From contig JAKZES010000012.1 of the NCBI GenBank assembly GCA_022548915.1, positions 52,920 to 116,919 of the forward strand: DNA of 64,000 nt, in the 5' to 3' direction. This DNA is from Verrucomicrobiaceae bacterium E54. GTDB lineage: Bacteria > Verrucomicrobiota > Verrucomicrobiia > Verrucomicrobiales > Akkermansiaceae. The notes below the pieces were generated by a model that was given only the letters and a program-made list of their open reading frames with translations, searched no databases and was not told the DNA's origin. Position numbers and translations under genes: made by a program. Positions 25,845 to 34,338 of this stretch are shown piece after piece; positions within the stretch are counted from its first letter, which is position 1, and each line of letters begins with the position of its first letter.

Positions 25845-25851
25845 CCTGCCC

Positions 25852-26214
25852 GTGTTCCAGATCGTCTTCAACGAGATCAGCGCCGCGGAGATTTCGCAGC
25901 TCGACACCCTCGAGCAGTTGGAACTCTTCGATGAATTCAAGGTGAGCCAGACGGACCTGGATTCCTTGGATGGCGACCGATTCGGCAAGATCGAGCGCGA
26001 CGGCAAGACGCTCTACCGGTTCCGGACCAAGGACTGGCGACTCTATTTCGAGGTCAAGGACGAGGCCGTGGTCGTCCACCGCGTGCTCCACAGGGGGACC
26101 TTCTCCGATTTCGTCTTCCGCTCGAACATTCCGCTCGCCGAGGACGAGGAACTGGCGGAGTCGAAGCATTTCTGGAAACTGATCGATGAGGGCCGTGCGG
26201 CCCGACGGGTGTGA
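25852..26214 (+). CDS. RelE/ParE-fold protein without adjacent antitoxin
   Basis: 120 residues. After a helical N-terminus (ISAAEISQLDTLEQLELFDEFKV) comes a RelE/ParE-like strand pattern: DGDRFGKIERDGKTLYRFRTKDWRLYFEVKDEAVVVHRVLHRGTFSDFVFR. The RxxDWRLYFE and HRVLHR strands correspond to the toxin-fold core. No antitoxin gene is adjacent: the upstream side is REP-like DNA and the downstream gene is a TPR protein. It may be an orphan toxin or a housekeeping RelE-fold protein. GTG 25852 is used because the upstream part of the open frame is repeat DNA. Confidence 0.6.
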   Translation: MFQIVFNEISAAEISQLDTLEQLELFDEFKVSQTDLDSLDGDRFGKIERDGKTLYRFRTKDWRLYFEVKDEAVVVHRVLHRGTFSDFVFRSNIPLAEDEELAESKHFWKLIDEGRAARRV

Positions 26215-26269
26215 GTCCGGACTTTTTCGGTTTCGTCGGTTCCTTTGCAGCTGCTAGAACCCCGCCAGC

Positions 26270-26962
26270 ATGAAGTGGATCTTCTACGTCACCTTCGGGG
26301 CCCTGATCGCCATCGGCTGGGTGCTTTTCATGCACCAAGGGGATGACAAGATCGACGAGCTCCAGCAGAGGATCGCCGAGATCGAAAGGCTCGGGTATCA
26401 GGAGGACATGGAGGCAATCCCCTCGCTGAAGGATCAGATCGAAGAGGTTCAGGGCGGCAAGGTGCTGACCGGCATCCTGATGGCCTTCCTCACGGCGGGG
26501 CTGGTGGGCATCGTGTTTGTCATCGATATCCTGCCGACGATCGCCCACAAGTTCACCCACGCCGTCTATGACAGCGGTGAGGAGCTGGAAGAGGATCCGA
26601 TGCACGATGCGAGGGCACTTCTCGCCCAGGGTGAGTATGAGGCGGCGATCGGGGCATTTCGCGATGCGGCGGCCGAGGATCCGCTGAACCGGCTGCCCTA
26701 TGTGGAGATTTCGAAGATCCAGCGCGACCACCTGCATGACCCGCAGGCCGCGATCGACACTCTGAGGCAAGCGATTGAAGGTCAGGAGTGGCAGGTGAGC
26801 GATGCCGCCTTCCTGATGTTCCGCCTCGCCGAGGTTTACGACCAGGCCATGGAGGACCGCGCTTCGGCTGCGGCGATCATGCAGCAGGTGGTCGATCAAT
26901 TCCCGGAGACCCGCCATTCGGCGAATGCCCGCCACAAGCTTCACGAGTGGGGCCTGGCCTGA
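26270..26962 (+). CDS. Membrane-anchored TPR-repeat protein
   Basis: 230 residues. N-terminal helix WIFYVTFGALIAIGWVLFM, a short coiled coil (DDKIDELQQRIAEIERLGY), a second hydrophobic helix (VLTGILMAFLTAGLVGIVFVIDIL), then about three TPR-like helical pairs: ARALLAQGEYEAAIGAFRDAAAEDP, PYVEISKIQRDHLHDPQAAIDTLRQAIE, AFLMFRLAEVYDQAMEDRASAAAIMQQVVDQFPET. It is probably a scaffold at the cytoplasmic membrane; no partner is identified. TAGAAC 9 nt before the ATG may be its -10 box. comEC follows 4 nt after the stop. Confidence 0.75.
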   Translation: MKWIFYVTFGALIAIGWVLFMHQGDDKIDELQQRIAEIERLGYQEDMEAIPSLKDQIEEVQGGKVLTGILMAFLTAGLVGIVFVIDILPTIAHKFTHAVYDSGEELEEDPMHDARALLAQGEYEAAIGAFRDAAAEDPLNRLPYVEISKIQRDHLHDPQAAIDTLRQAIEGQEWQVSDAAFLMFRLAEVYDQAMEDRASAAAIMQQVVDQFPETRHSANARHKLHEWGLA

Positions 26963-26966
26963 GCGC

Positions 26967-29183
26967 GTGCGCCGCTGGGTCGAGCGGCGGCCACTCCTGT
27001 GGCTGGCCTGTCTGGCGCTGGGCGCGGTGCTGATGGCCGATGGAATGGTGGCACCGGGGTTGGCTCTCGCGGGGCTGGTCGTGGTTGTGCTGATGGTGGC
27101 GGGAAAGCGTCGCCTGCTGGCGGGTGCCCTGGTGGTCGCGGCGGGCGCGGGATGCTGGCACCATCACGACCTCAGCCAGAGGCGGGCCATGGCTTCGGCG
27201 CTTGGCTCCGGCCGCCATGCGGAGCTTGAACTTCGACTGCTGGAGGAGCCCGCTGCGGCCGGTCGCGGCTGGGCGGCGGTGGCCGGGGTCGTCGATGGGC
27301 CGGGCCGGGTGCGGCTCCGGGCGGGCGGCGTGGCACCGGCCCGGGGGGCGGTGGTGCGGGCTTCGGGTCGGCTGGTGCCGCCCGGTGGCCCGCGGAATCC
27401 GGGCGAGTTCGACCGGCGGCAGTGGCTCGATCGGCGCGGGGTGTTCGCGGAAATGGAGGGCGGTGGAGCGGTCGAGCTGGTTCGGGATCCCCCCGCCTGG
27501 CGGCGGGCCGCGGAGGGAGCGCGAAGCGGATTTCGCGAAGCGGTCATCCGCGGGCTGGATCCCTTGTCCCGCGAGGCGGCGGTGATCCGGGCGGTGGTGC
27601 TCGGGGATCGCCCGGGCGACGAGATGCTCATCGAGCCGTTCCGCTTCACGGGAACGTTGCACGTGTTCGCGGTCAGTGGCCTGCACGTCGGAATGGTCGG
27701 ACTGCTCGGGTGGGGTATCCTGCGCCTGCTCGGCGTGCCGCGGCGCGCGGCCTTGATCCCGCTGGTGCTGATGATGTTCGGCTACGCCTGGCTCACGGGC
27801 TTCAAGCCACCGGCGGTCCGCGCCGCGTGGATGGCGTCGGTCGTGCTGGGGGCCTTCTGGTTCCGGCGGCGGCCCGATGTCGCCAATGCCCTCGGACTGG
27901 CGGCGTTGCTGGTCCTGGTGACCGATGGCGATCTCGTCTTCACCGCCGGTGTGCAACTTTCGTTCATCGTGGTCGGAGCGATCGGGCTCGGGCACCGGCC
28001 GGTCTCGAAACTCTGGGCCTGGATGCGCCGGGAGGAACCCTATCTGCCGCGCTCGCTCTATGGTCCATGGCGCGAGCGCTGGCTGAAGCTCCGGAGGGGG
28101 ACGGCGGACTCGCTGACCGTCTCGACCTCGGCGTGGGCCGGGTCGGCCCCGCTGACGGTCTGGCATTTCGGCATCGTGACGCCGATCTCCGTCATCGCCA
28201 GCGTGGTGCTCTCGCTGCTGGTGCTGCCGATGCTCGGCATGGCGCTCGTTTCCGGCGCCCTTTCACCGGTCCCCGCGGTGCCGGAGGCCATCAACCGTCT
28301 CAATGCCGTGTTTGCCGGTGGGCTGATGGACCTGGCGGGGATGGGTTCGGAGATTCCCGGCGGTCACCTGGAAATTCCCCGGGATCGGCCGGCGGACGAG
28401 TTTCTGATCGTCTTCGACCTTGAGGACGACGGCGCGGCCTGCTGGCACGGCGAGGGGGGCTCGGTGATGATCGACGGAGGCTCGCGGCGGAGTTTCGGGT
28501 TCGTGGTGATGCCCGCTCTCCGGCACATGGCGCTCCGGCCCGGCTCGGTGGTGGCGACCCATCCCGACGGAGGACACGTCGGTGGGTTCATCGACATGCT
28601 CGATGCCTTCCCCGTGCGCCGGGGTCTGGTCCCGGTGCAGCGGGCGCTGGGGACGAACTACCGCGACTGGATCGAGGCGGCGGACGGGCGCGACGTGCCG
28701 CTGGTGCTCGGGCAGGCGGGGATGAGCTATCCACTTTCCGACGCGGCGTCCCTGGAAGTCATCCACGCTCCCGATCCCTGGAACTGGCACGACCTGGCGG
28801 ACAACCGGACCATGCCGGTGCGCCTCCACTGGCGGGGCTGGCGAATTCTCTTCATGGGCGACGCCGGATGGACGACCGAACGGCGGATGCAGCGTGCCGG
28901 AATCGACTTCGGTACCGACGTGATCGTCGCCGGCCGGCACGGTCATGATCTCGCGCTCGGCTCGGCCTTTCTCGAAGCAAGCGGGGCGCGGGCGATCGTC
29001 GCCTCACACGCGGATTTTCCGCCGGACCAGCGGATCCCGCCGACTTGGCGGGCCGCCTGCGAGGACCGGGGCATCGCGGTATTCCATCAGGGTGAGAGTG
29101 GCGCGGTGAGCTTCACGATCCTCGGCGACCTGCTGCGCCTGGAGGGCTTCGTCGACGGGCGGGTGGTGGAATTGGAGCGTTGA
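26967..29183 (+). CDS. comEC: ComEC/Rec2-family DNA uptake channel protein
   Basis: About 738 residues. N-terminal helices and a DUF4131-like soluble part (AGVVDGPGRVRLRAGGVAPARGAVVRASGRLVPPGGPRNPGEFDRRQWLDRRGV) come first. The competence membrane core follows (FTGTLHVFAVSGLHVGMVGLLGWG, LTGFKPPAVRAAWMASVVLGAF). A C-terminal metallo-beta-lactamase-like part shows SVVATHPDGGHVGGFIDM and LFMGDAGWTTERRM. ComEC carries single-stranded DNA across the inner membrane in natural transformation. The canonical HxHxD zinc motif of the lactamase domain is altered (THPDGGH), so nuclease activity is doubtful. GTG 26967 follows the TPR gene by 4 nt; ATG 26925 would overlap it. Confidence 0.9.
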   Translation: MRRWVERRPLLWLACLALGAVLMADGMVAPGLALAGLVVVVLMVAGKRRLLAGALVVAAGAGCWHHHDLSQRRAMASALGSGRHAELELRLLEEPAAAGRGWAAVAGVVDGPGRVRLRAGGVAPARGAVVRASGRLVPPGGPRNPGEFDRRQWLDRRGVFAEMEGGGAVELVRDPPAWRRAAEGARSGFREAVIRGLDPLSREAAVIRAVVLGDRPGDEMLIEPFRFTGTLHVFAVSGLHVGMVGLLGWGILRLLGVPRRAALIPLVLMMFGYAWLTGFKPPAVRAAWMASVVLGAFWFRRRPDVANALGLAALLVLVTDGDLVFTAGVQLSFIVVGAIGLGHRPVSKLWAWMRREEPYLPRSLYGPWRERWLKLRRGTADSLTVSTSAWAGSAPLTVWHFGIVTPISVIASVVLSLLVLPMLGMALVSGALSPVPAVPEAINRLNAVFAGGLMDLAGMGSEIPGGHLEIPRDRPADEFLIVFDLEDDGAACWHGEGGSVMIDGGSRRSFGFVVMPALRHMALRPGSVVATHPDGGHVGGFIDMLDAFPVRRGLVPVQRALGTNYRDWIEAADGRDVPLVLGQAGMSYPLSDAASLEVIHAPDPWNWHDLADNRTMPVRLHWRGWRILFMGDAGWTTERRMQRAGIDFGTDVIVAGRHGHDLALGSAFLEASGARAIVASHADFPPDQRIPPTWRAACEDRGIAVFHQGESGAVSFTILGDLLRLEGFVDGRVVELER

Positions 29184-29206
29184 TGGCGTAGAGCGTTCCG
29201 ATCGGC

Positions 29207-29827
29207 TCATTCCACCTTCCGCAGGCGCATCGACTGGAGCACCTTGCCCTCGCTCTCCCATTGAACCTGGAAGTCGGTCTTCGGGTAGAAGAAGGCATCG
29301 TCCGGCCAGTCGAGCCGCTCGAGGCGTCCGAAGGCGGCGACTTCCTCCTCGGCCCATTCGAAATACTCCCCGTGGTCGGTCTTGAAGAGTAACTCGCCAC
29401 CCGGCTCAAGGACCCGCTCGACGGCCTCCAGGAAGTTGCGCTGGACCAGCCGCCGCCGGTGATGCCGCGCCTTCGGCCACGGGTCGGGACAAAGCAAGTG
29501 CAGCCGCGAAACGCTCGCCGGACCCAGCAGCCATTCCACGGTGTAGCGACTTTCAAGACGCAGCACTTTCAGATTGGCCAGCCCCTCGCGCTCGGCCTTG
29601 CGGCAGACCTTGCGGACGCGGCCGAGCAGTCGTTCGACGCCGAGGAAGCTCCGCCCGGGGTGCTCGCGGGCCATTTCGACGAGAAAGGAGCCGTCACCAC
29701 AGCCGAGATCGACTTCCAGCGGACGTTCGTCGGCAAAGATCTCGGATTTCTCCACCTGCCGGAAGTAATCGTCCGGCATGAACTCGTGCGCTTCGGGTTG
29801 GCGGGGGGCGCTGACAGGCTCGCTCAC
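29207..29827 (-). CDS. trmB: tRNA (guanine-N7)-methyltransferase
   Basis: About 206 residues. The SAM-binding motif I VDLGCGDGSFLVEMAREHP, the family motif LHLLCPDPWPKARHHRRRLVQ (PDPWPKxRHxKRR in TrmB), and GGELLFKTDHGEYFEW identify it. It methylates G46 in the tRNA variable loop. The start is GTG 29827 (206 aa) or ATG 29779 (190 aa); the longer form is closer to the usual length. It is divergent from accB, sharing the 29828-29948 promoter region. Confidence 0.93.
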   Translation of the reverse strand: MSEPVSAPRQPEAHEFMPDDYFRQVEKSEIFADERPLEVDLGCGDGSFLVEMAREHPGRSFLGVERLLGRVRKVCRKAEREGLANLKVLRLESRYTVEWLLGPASVSRLHLLCPDPWPKARHHRRRLVQRNFLEAVERVLEPGGELLFKTDHGEYFEWAEEEVAAFGRLERLDWPDDAFFYPKTDFQVQWESEGKVLQSMRLRKVE

Positions 29828-29874
29828 GGGCCCCAGCGAAGCGTTCCGGGGCCGAAACGCAATCCGCAATGCGC

Positions 29875-29904
29875 TTGACGCAATTTCAAACGGCTCCCTA
29901 GCCT
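29875..29904 (+). promoter_or_regulatory. Candidate promoter of accB-accC
   Basis: TTGACG (29875-29880), an 18-nt spacer, then TAGCCT (29899-29904), 44 nt before the accB GTG. It has the same -35/-10 style as the ileS promoter candidate. Confidence 0.5.
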
Positions 29905-29948
29905 TGCCAAACGCAAGACCTCCCTTCACTCCCAACCTTCCCAGAACC

Positions 29949-30401
29949 GTGGACCTCAAAGAAATTCGCAGAATCGTCGAGCTCATGAACGAGCACGGGC
30001 TCACCCATTTCGACATGTCGAAGGACGGCTTCCACCTCAAGCTGAAGAAGGGTCAGGACCTCGACTCGCTGCGCGACCTGATGGCCTTGATGCCTGCCCA
30101 GGCAGCCCCCGCCCCGGCTTCCGCCGCTGCGGTGCCGGCCGCCCCCGAGGCGGTTGCCGCTGCCGACGGCGAATCCATCCTGTCGCCGATGGTCGGGACC
30201 TTCTACCGCAAGCCCTCCCCGGATGCGGCGGACTTCGTGAACGTCGGCGATGCCGTCAGCGAGGGCCAGGTGCTGTGCATCATCGAGGCCATGAAGGTGA
30301 TGAACGAGATCAAGGCCGAGCGCTCCGGCACGATCACCGCCACCGTCGCCGAGGACGGTGAGCCGGTGCAGTTCGGCGACGAACTCTTCCGCATCAAGTA
30401 A
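29949..30401 (+). CDS. accB: Biotin carboxyl carrier protein of acetyl-CoA carboxylase
   Basis: 150 residues. N-terminal helical part (DLKEIRRIVELMNEHGLTHFDMSKDGFHLKL), an Ala/Pro linker (about 48-72), and a C-terminal biotinyl domain with the thumb-containing SILSPMVGTFYRKPSPDAADFVNVGD and the biotinylation motif EAMKVMNEI (Lys116). It shuttles carboxybiotin between AccC and the carboxyltransferase for fatty acid synthesis. GTG 29949 gives the family length; the frame from 29778 upstream overlaps trmB antisense and is spacer. Confidence 0.96.
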   Translation: MDLKEIRRIVELMNEHGLTHFDMSKDGFHLKLKKGQDLDSLRDLMALMPAQAAPAPASAAAVPAAPEAVAAADGESILSPMVGTFYRKPSPDAADFVNVGDAVSEGQVLCIIEAMKVMNEIKAERSGTITATVAEDGEPVQFGDELFRIK

Positions 30402-30473
30402 GCTCATTCCGCGTGCCGTCCACCCCGTCCCCGGAGGAGACGGACACCCGTTTCCAACTCCGCGCTCCCACCC

Positions 30474-31826
30474 ATGTTCAAACGCGTCCTTGTCGCCAAC
30501 CGTGGTGAAATCGCCCTGCGGATCATCCGTGCCTGCCGCGAACTCGACGTCGAATCGGTCGCCGTCTATTCGGAGGCCGACGTCGATTCGATGCACGTCC
30601 AGCTCGCCGACGAGGCGGTGTGCATCGGCAAGGCGGCCGGCAAGGACAGCTACCTGAAGGCCGACCGGATCATGGCCGCCGCCGAGATCACCGAGGCCGA
30701 GGCCATCCATCCCGGCTACGGATTCCTCTCGGAAAACGCGCGCTTCGCCGAGATCTGCCAGAGCTGCAACGTCCGTTTCATCGGTCCCTCGCCGGAGGTG
30801 ATCACCCGCATGGGCGACAAGGCCACCGCCCGCGCCACCGCCGTCGAGAACGGCGTGCCGATCACGCCCGGCAGCGGCATCATCCTCGACCCGTACGAGG
30901 CACTGGAAAAGGCCCGCGAAATCGGCTTTCCCGTGATGATCAAGGCCACCGCGGGCGGCGGTGGAAAGGGCATGCGGCCCTGCCTCGAGGAGGCGGATTT
31001 CCTGAAGCTTTTCGAGGCGGCTTCGAACGAAGCCCAGGCGGCCTTCGGCAACGGAGACTGCTACCTTGAGAAGCTGGTCCTCAACCCCCACCACGTCGAA
31101 TTCCAGATCATCGCCGACCAGCACGGCAATTTCCTCCAGCTCGGCGAGCGCGACTGTTCGATGCAGCGCCGCAACCAGAAGATCATCGAGGAATGCCCGT
31201 CGCCGCTGCTCACGCCCGAGCTGCGGAGCCGCATGGCCGAGGCCTCGGTGAAGTTGATCGAGGCGATCGGCTACGAGAACGCCGGGACCATCGAGTATCT
31301 CGTCGATGACAAGGCAGAGAATTTCTACTTCATGGAGATGAACACCCGGATCCAGGTGGAGCATCCCGTGACCGAGGAAGTGATGGGCTGCGAGCTGATC
31401 AAGGAGCAGATCCGCATCGCCGCCGGCGAGCCGCTTTCCGATCATGTGCTGGCCGCCCAGCCGCGCGGCCATGCGATCGAGTGCCGGATCAACGCCGAGG
31501 ATCCCTACAACAATTTCGCCCCGAGCCCGGGAACCATCGACCTCTGGTACGCCCCCGGCGGCAAGGGGGTGCGCGTCGACACCCACGTCTATTCCGGCTA
31601 CAGCGTGCCGCCCTACTACGACTCGATGATCGCCAAGCTCATCGTCACCGCCGCCACCCGCGAGATCGCCATTTCGCGCATGAAGCGCGCCCTCGGCGAG
31701 TTCATGATCCGCGGCATCAAGACCACCATTCCCTTCCAGCAGGAGATCCTCAACCACCCCGACTTCGTCGCCGGCAACTACGACATCGGCTGGGTCGAAC
31801 GCTTCATGCAAGAGAAGAAGCTCTGA
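30474..31826 (+). CDS. accC: Biotin carboxylase subunit of acetyl-CoA carboxylase
   Basis: 450 residues, canonical length. ATP-grasp biotin carboxylase: N-terminal MFKRVLVANRGEIALRIIRACRELDVESVAVYSEAD, the glycine-rich ATP loop KATAGGGGKGMR, catalytic NTRIQVEHPVTEEV, and the C-terminal biotin carboxylase fold. It carboxylates biotin on AccB using ATP and bicarbonate. It follows accB after about 70 nt in one operon. ATG 30474 is unambiguous. Confidence 0.98.
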   Translation: MFKRVLVANRGEIALRIIRACRELDVESVAVYSEADVDSMHVQLADEAVCIGKAAGKDSYLKADRIMAAAEITEAEAIHPGYGFLSENARFAEICQSCNVRFIGPSPEVITRMGDKATARATAVENGVPITPGSGIILDPYEALEKAREIGFPVMIKATAGGGGKGMRPCLEEADFLKLFEAASNEAQAAFGNGDCYLEKLVLNPHHVEFQIIADQHGNFLQLGERDCSMQRRNQKIIEECPSPLLTPELRSRMAEASVKLIEAIGYENAGTIEYLVDDKAENFYFMEMNTRIQVEHPVTEEVMGCELIKEQIRIAAGEPLSDHVLAAQPRGHAIECRINAEDPYNNFAPSPGTIDLWYAPGGKGVRVDTHVYSGYSVPPYYDSMIAKLIVTAATREIAISRMKRALGEFMIRGIKTTIPFQQEILNHPDFVAGNYDIGWVERFMQEKKL

Positions 31827-31910
31827 GCGGGCGCGGGCTGTTGAGGCATCGCTTCCTGTCCGGGCGCATCCGGCCTGTCCTTCGGGGGAAAACTGAGTAG
31901 CATCGCCGTC

Positions 31911-33239
31911 GTGGACACCGCCGAGCGGCAGGAACAAGGCACCCGCCGGAATCGGTCGATCCGTTTGGCGGTGGTGACCTCGTTCCTTTCGAAAGCCGGC
32001 ACTGGATTGCTCCAGTTGCTGGCGATCCCGATCGCCGTGCGGGTGATGGGCCGCGAGGAATTCGGGATCTACACCAGCATCAGCCTGGCGCTTTCAACCG
32101 TCGCGCTGCTCGAGGTCGGCATCGGCCCGGCACTGGCCCACGGCATCTCGAAGGCCGGAGCTGAGGGCGATGGCAGGCGCCGCCGGGTGCTGGCCTCGAC
32201 CTCGTTTTTGCTGATGCTTGGCCTGGCCCTCGCCACCGCGATGGGCCTGGCGGCGGTGCTGCTCTCGGTGCCGATTCCAACCCTGTTCGGCGACGACTTC
32301 GCCGGGCGCGAGCAGGTGATGCGTCCGGCTCTGTGGATCGGGCTGGCCACTTTCACCGCGTTGTTTCTCCTGAATCTGACCGACCGCATGCGCGAGGGTC
32401 TGCTCGAGGTGGCCATCACCAACGTCTGGGGGGCGGCGGGGAATGTTCTGGCAGCCATTGCGGTTGCAGGGGGCATCTGGTTTTTCCCCGAGATCTGGTA
32501 CCTCGTGGTGGCCATTCATGGCTCGGTCGTCATCGCCAAGGTGGGCAATACCGTGGCGCTTTGGCGGAAGTATCCGGATCTGATTCCGAGACCCCGGTCG
32601 TTCGACGCGGCGACCGCCCGGCATCTTTTCGGCGACGGTCTGGCGTTTGCCTCGGCGATGCTGCTCACCGGCGTGGTGGAGTACAATTTCTGCGGCTGGC
32701 TGGTCGGGCGCATCGAAGGTCCCGGGCAGGTCGCTCTTTATGGTCCGCTGACCGCGCTGACCGTGATGCAGCTCGGCTTCGTGATGATGGTGAGCACGCC
32801 GACCTGGCCGGCGGTGGCAGATGCGCTCGCCCGCGGCGACCGGGACTGGGCGCGCACGGCCTCGAAGAAGCTCTATCTGTATGGCTGTTGTTTCGCGCTG
32901 GCGGCGGCGACCGGCATGATCGTGGTCGGGCCGTGGGGATTCCGCATCTGGCTGGGTGAGGAATTCGGCGGGGTCGAGCGCGGCTTGCTGGCGGCCTACG
33001 CCTGCTACTTCGTCGCCCACGTCTGGCGACATCTCAACCACATGCTGATGATCGGCACCGGCCAGGTCACGCGATTGGCGAGGATCCAGCTCATCGAGAC
33101 CCCGGTTCTCGCCACCGCGGCGGCGGTGGCGCTGTGGCAGGGCGGCATGGACGCGATGCTGCTCGCGATGGCCGCTTCGATCCTGCTCGTCACCGGCTGG
33201 ATGCTGCCGATCCGGGTCTGGAAACTGCTGCGGGAGTAG
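31911..33239 (+). CDS. Polysaccharide flippase (Wzx/MATE-like)
   Basis: 442 residues with about 12 hydrophobic helices spread over the whole length. The opening SIRLAVVTSFLSKAGTGLLQLLAIPIAVRVMGREEFGIYTSISL is typical of the oligosaccharidyl-lipid flippase family (RfbX/PST). It should flip lipid-linked sugars for exopolysaccharide or O-antigen across the inner membrane. No glycosyltransferase cluster is attached here. The GTG at 31911 follows TAGCAT (31898-31903) by only 7 nt, suggesting a near-leaderless mRNA. Confidence 0.82.
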   Translation: MDTAERQEQGTRRNRSIRLAVVTSFLSKAGTGLLQLLAIPIAVRVMGREEFGIYTSISLALSTVALLEVGIGPALAHGISKAGAEGDGRRRRVLASTSFLLMLGLALATAMGLAAVLLSVPIPTLFGDDFAGREQVMRPALWIGLATFTALFLLNLTDRMREGLLEVAITNVWGAAGNVLAAIAVAGGIWFFPEIWYLVVAIHGSVVIAKVGNTVALWRKYPDLIPRPRSFDAATARHLFGDGLAFASAMLLTGVVEYNFCGWLVGRIEGPGQVALYGPLTALTVMQLGFVMMVSTPTWPAVADALARGDRDWARTASKKLYLYGCCFALAAATGMIVVGPWGFRIWLGEEFGGVERGLLAAYACYFVAHVWRHLNHMLMIGTGQVTRLARIQLIETPVLATAAAVALWQGGMDAMLLAMAASILLVTGWMLPIRVWKLLRE

Positions 33240-33292
33240 GTGCGAGTGCCCGGCAACGGTCACCCAACGACCCGCGAAGCCCCCGCGGACCG

Positions 33293-33364
33293 CTGCAAAG
33301 GCCCCGCACAGCTCTGCAAAGCCCCTACGCAGCGCTGCAAAGCCCCATCCCGGCCCAAGCAAAG
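33293..33364. repeat. 21-bp imperfect tandem repeat (CTGCAAAGCCCC core)
   Basis: CTGCAAAG recurs at 33293, 33314 and 33335, exactly 21 bp apart, with a degenerate fourth copy ending at 33364. It lies in the 435-bp gap (33240-33674) between the flippase and the island; the rest of the gap has no gene that I can support. Confidence 0.7.
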
Positions 33365-33583
33365 CCTCCGACAGCGCATGCCGAGTTTCCGCCAGTTCGG
33401 CCGGAAGTTGGCTGACCATCGCGCGCGGGATACGCTCATGGCGGGCTCGGGTTCGTTCACTGCCCGCACCCGACGACCAAAGTTCCGGCAACCGTATGGA
33501 TGCCACTGTCGTCCTTGCAGGAGATTGGTCATTTTGAGAACCGCAGACTCTTCGGGATCTCTCCGATCCCAAAGACTCAGGAA

Positions 33584-33606
33584 AATCCGCGTAATCCATT
33601 GAATCC
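33584..33606. repeat. 9-bp periodic repeat (AATCC every 9 bp)
   Basis: AATCC begins at 33584, 33593 and 33602. On the minus strand it reads GGATTCAAT-GGATTACGC-GGATT. It is a small spacer tandem repeat just outside the accessory island. Confidence 0.6.
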
Positions 33607-33674
33607 CCATAATTCGAAACGAATGGCCCCGCCTGGCCCTTCGAGATAATCGCTCGTCTGTAGGGCGTGCTACA

Positions 33675-33938
33675 CTAGGGGTACTGCACCTGTTCAAGCG
33701 GAGGACCTGAAAGCTCGACAACACGCCCAATATACGCCCACTCGCCATACGGGTTCTCGCCAAACCTTGGAGGCCTTGATCTCCAATCCACAGGGAGTGA
33801 ATCACCATACAGCGTATGAGTGATGAACGAATCCACCGGGCAATCGAGGGGACCCACTGTGGCCACGCAATCGACAGTGTCCTCGGTCTGCCCCGGGATC
33901 CTTCCCTGCACCAAGAAGTGGCGAATCGGCTTGTCCAT
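33675..33938 (-). CDS. Hypothetical small protein at island edge
   Basis: 87 residues from ATG 33938 (a TTG at 33977 would add 13). It reads as a compact soluble protein with many aromatic and charged residues (FITHTLYGDSLPVDWRSRPPRFGENPYGEWAYIGRVVEL). I do not recognise it. It is divergent from the XRE-HNH pair, and its start is 43 bp from the dyad operator, so the XRE regulator could control it too. Base composition is lower in G+C than the flanking genome. Confidence 0.45.
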   Translation of the reverse strand: MDKPIRHFLVQGRIPGQTEDTVDCVATVGPLDCPVDSFITHTLYGDSLPVDWRSRPPRFGENPYGEWAYIGRVVELSGPPLEQVQYP

Positions 33939-33980
33939 CGCGCCGAGAAGGATCTTCCGCGAAGGTCGAGTTTGCAATCA

Positions 33981-34003
33981 AAATGTTCCAGTATGGAACA
34001 TTT
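33981..34003. promoter_or_regulatory. Perfect dyad operator of the XRE regulator
   Basis: AAATGTTCCA-GTA-TGGAACATTT is a perfect 10-bp inverted repeat, 29 nt upstream of the XRE ATG. It resembles the operator boxes of restriction-modification controller proteins. It sits between the divergent small gene and the XRE-HNH operon. Confidence 0.75.
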
Positions 34004-34032
34004 CTCTAGACTCGGAATGATAAGAAGCCCGG

Positions 34033-34338
34033 ATGGAGTCAGGCAGAGCAGGTCCGGAACCAGAGCGCGGTCATTCAAAGAATCTGGTGGGTGAACGGGT
34101 GAGGCTGGCTCGTCGGGCGCTCAGGGGGAAGGTGACTCAGGACGAACTCTCCGGGCGGCTTGCGGCAATCGGCACCCAGCTTGACAGGGCTGCGATTGCG
34201 AAAATCGAACTCGGGCTTCGACACGTTTATGACTATGAAATCATTCCGATCGCGAGCGTGCTGAAGGTTGATGTCCTATGGCTTCTCGGAGCGGAATCCC
34301 AAAGAGGGGCTTGTCATGGGGAAGGGGGTGAAAAATGA
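34033..34338 (+). CDS. XRE-family helix-turn-helix regulator
   Basis: 101 residues. The HTH_3 domain runs from about residue 18 to 85: LVGERVRLARRALRGKVTQDELSGRLAAIGTQLDRAAIAKIELGLRHVYDYEIIPIASVLKVDVLWLL, with the TQDELSGRL recognition region and the IAKIELG motif. It overlaps the HNH gene by ATGA (34335-34338). The context, a dyad operator upstream and a nuclease downstream, is that of a controller protein. No methyltransferase is present, so a classical R-M system is not supported. Confidence 0.85.
   Translation: MESGRAGPEPERGHSKNLVGERVRLARRALRGKVTQDELSGRLAAIGTQLDRAAIAKIELGLRHVYDYEIIPIASVLKVDVLWLLGAESQRGACHGEGGEK

Noticed and set aside
33240..33602. Plus- and minus-strand ORFs over the 21-bp repeat (for example heptad CKAPTQR-like repeats)
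   Set aside because: All frames are open because the repeat unit lacks stops; codon use and lack of start context give no support.
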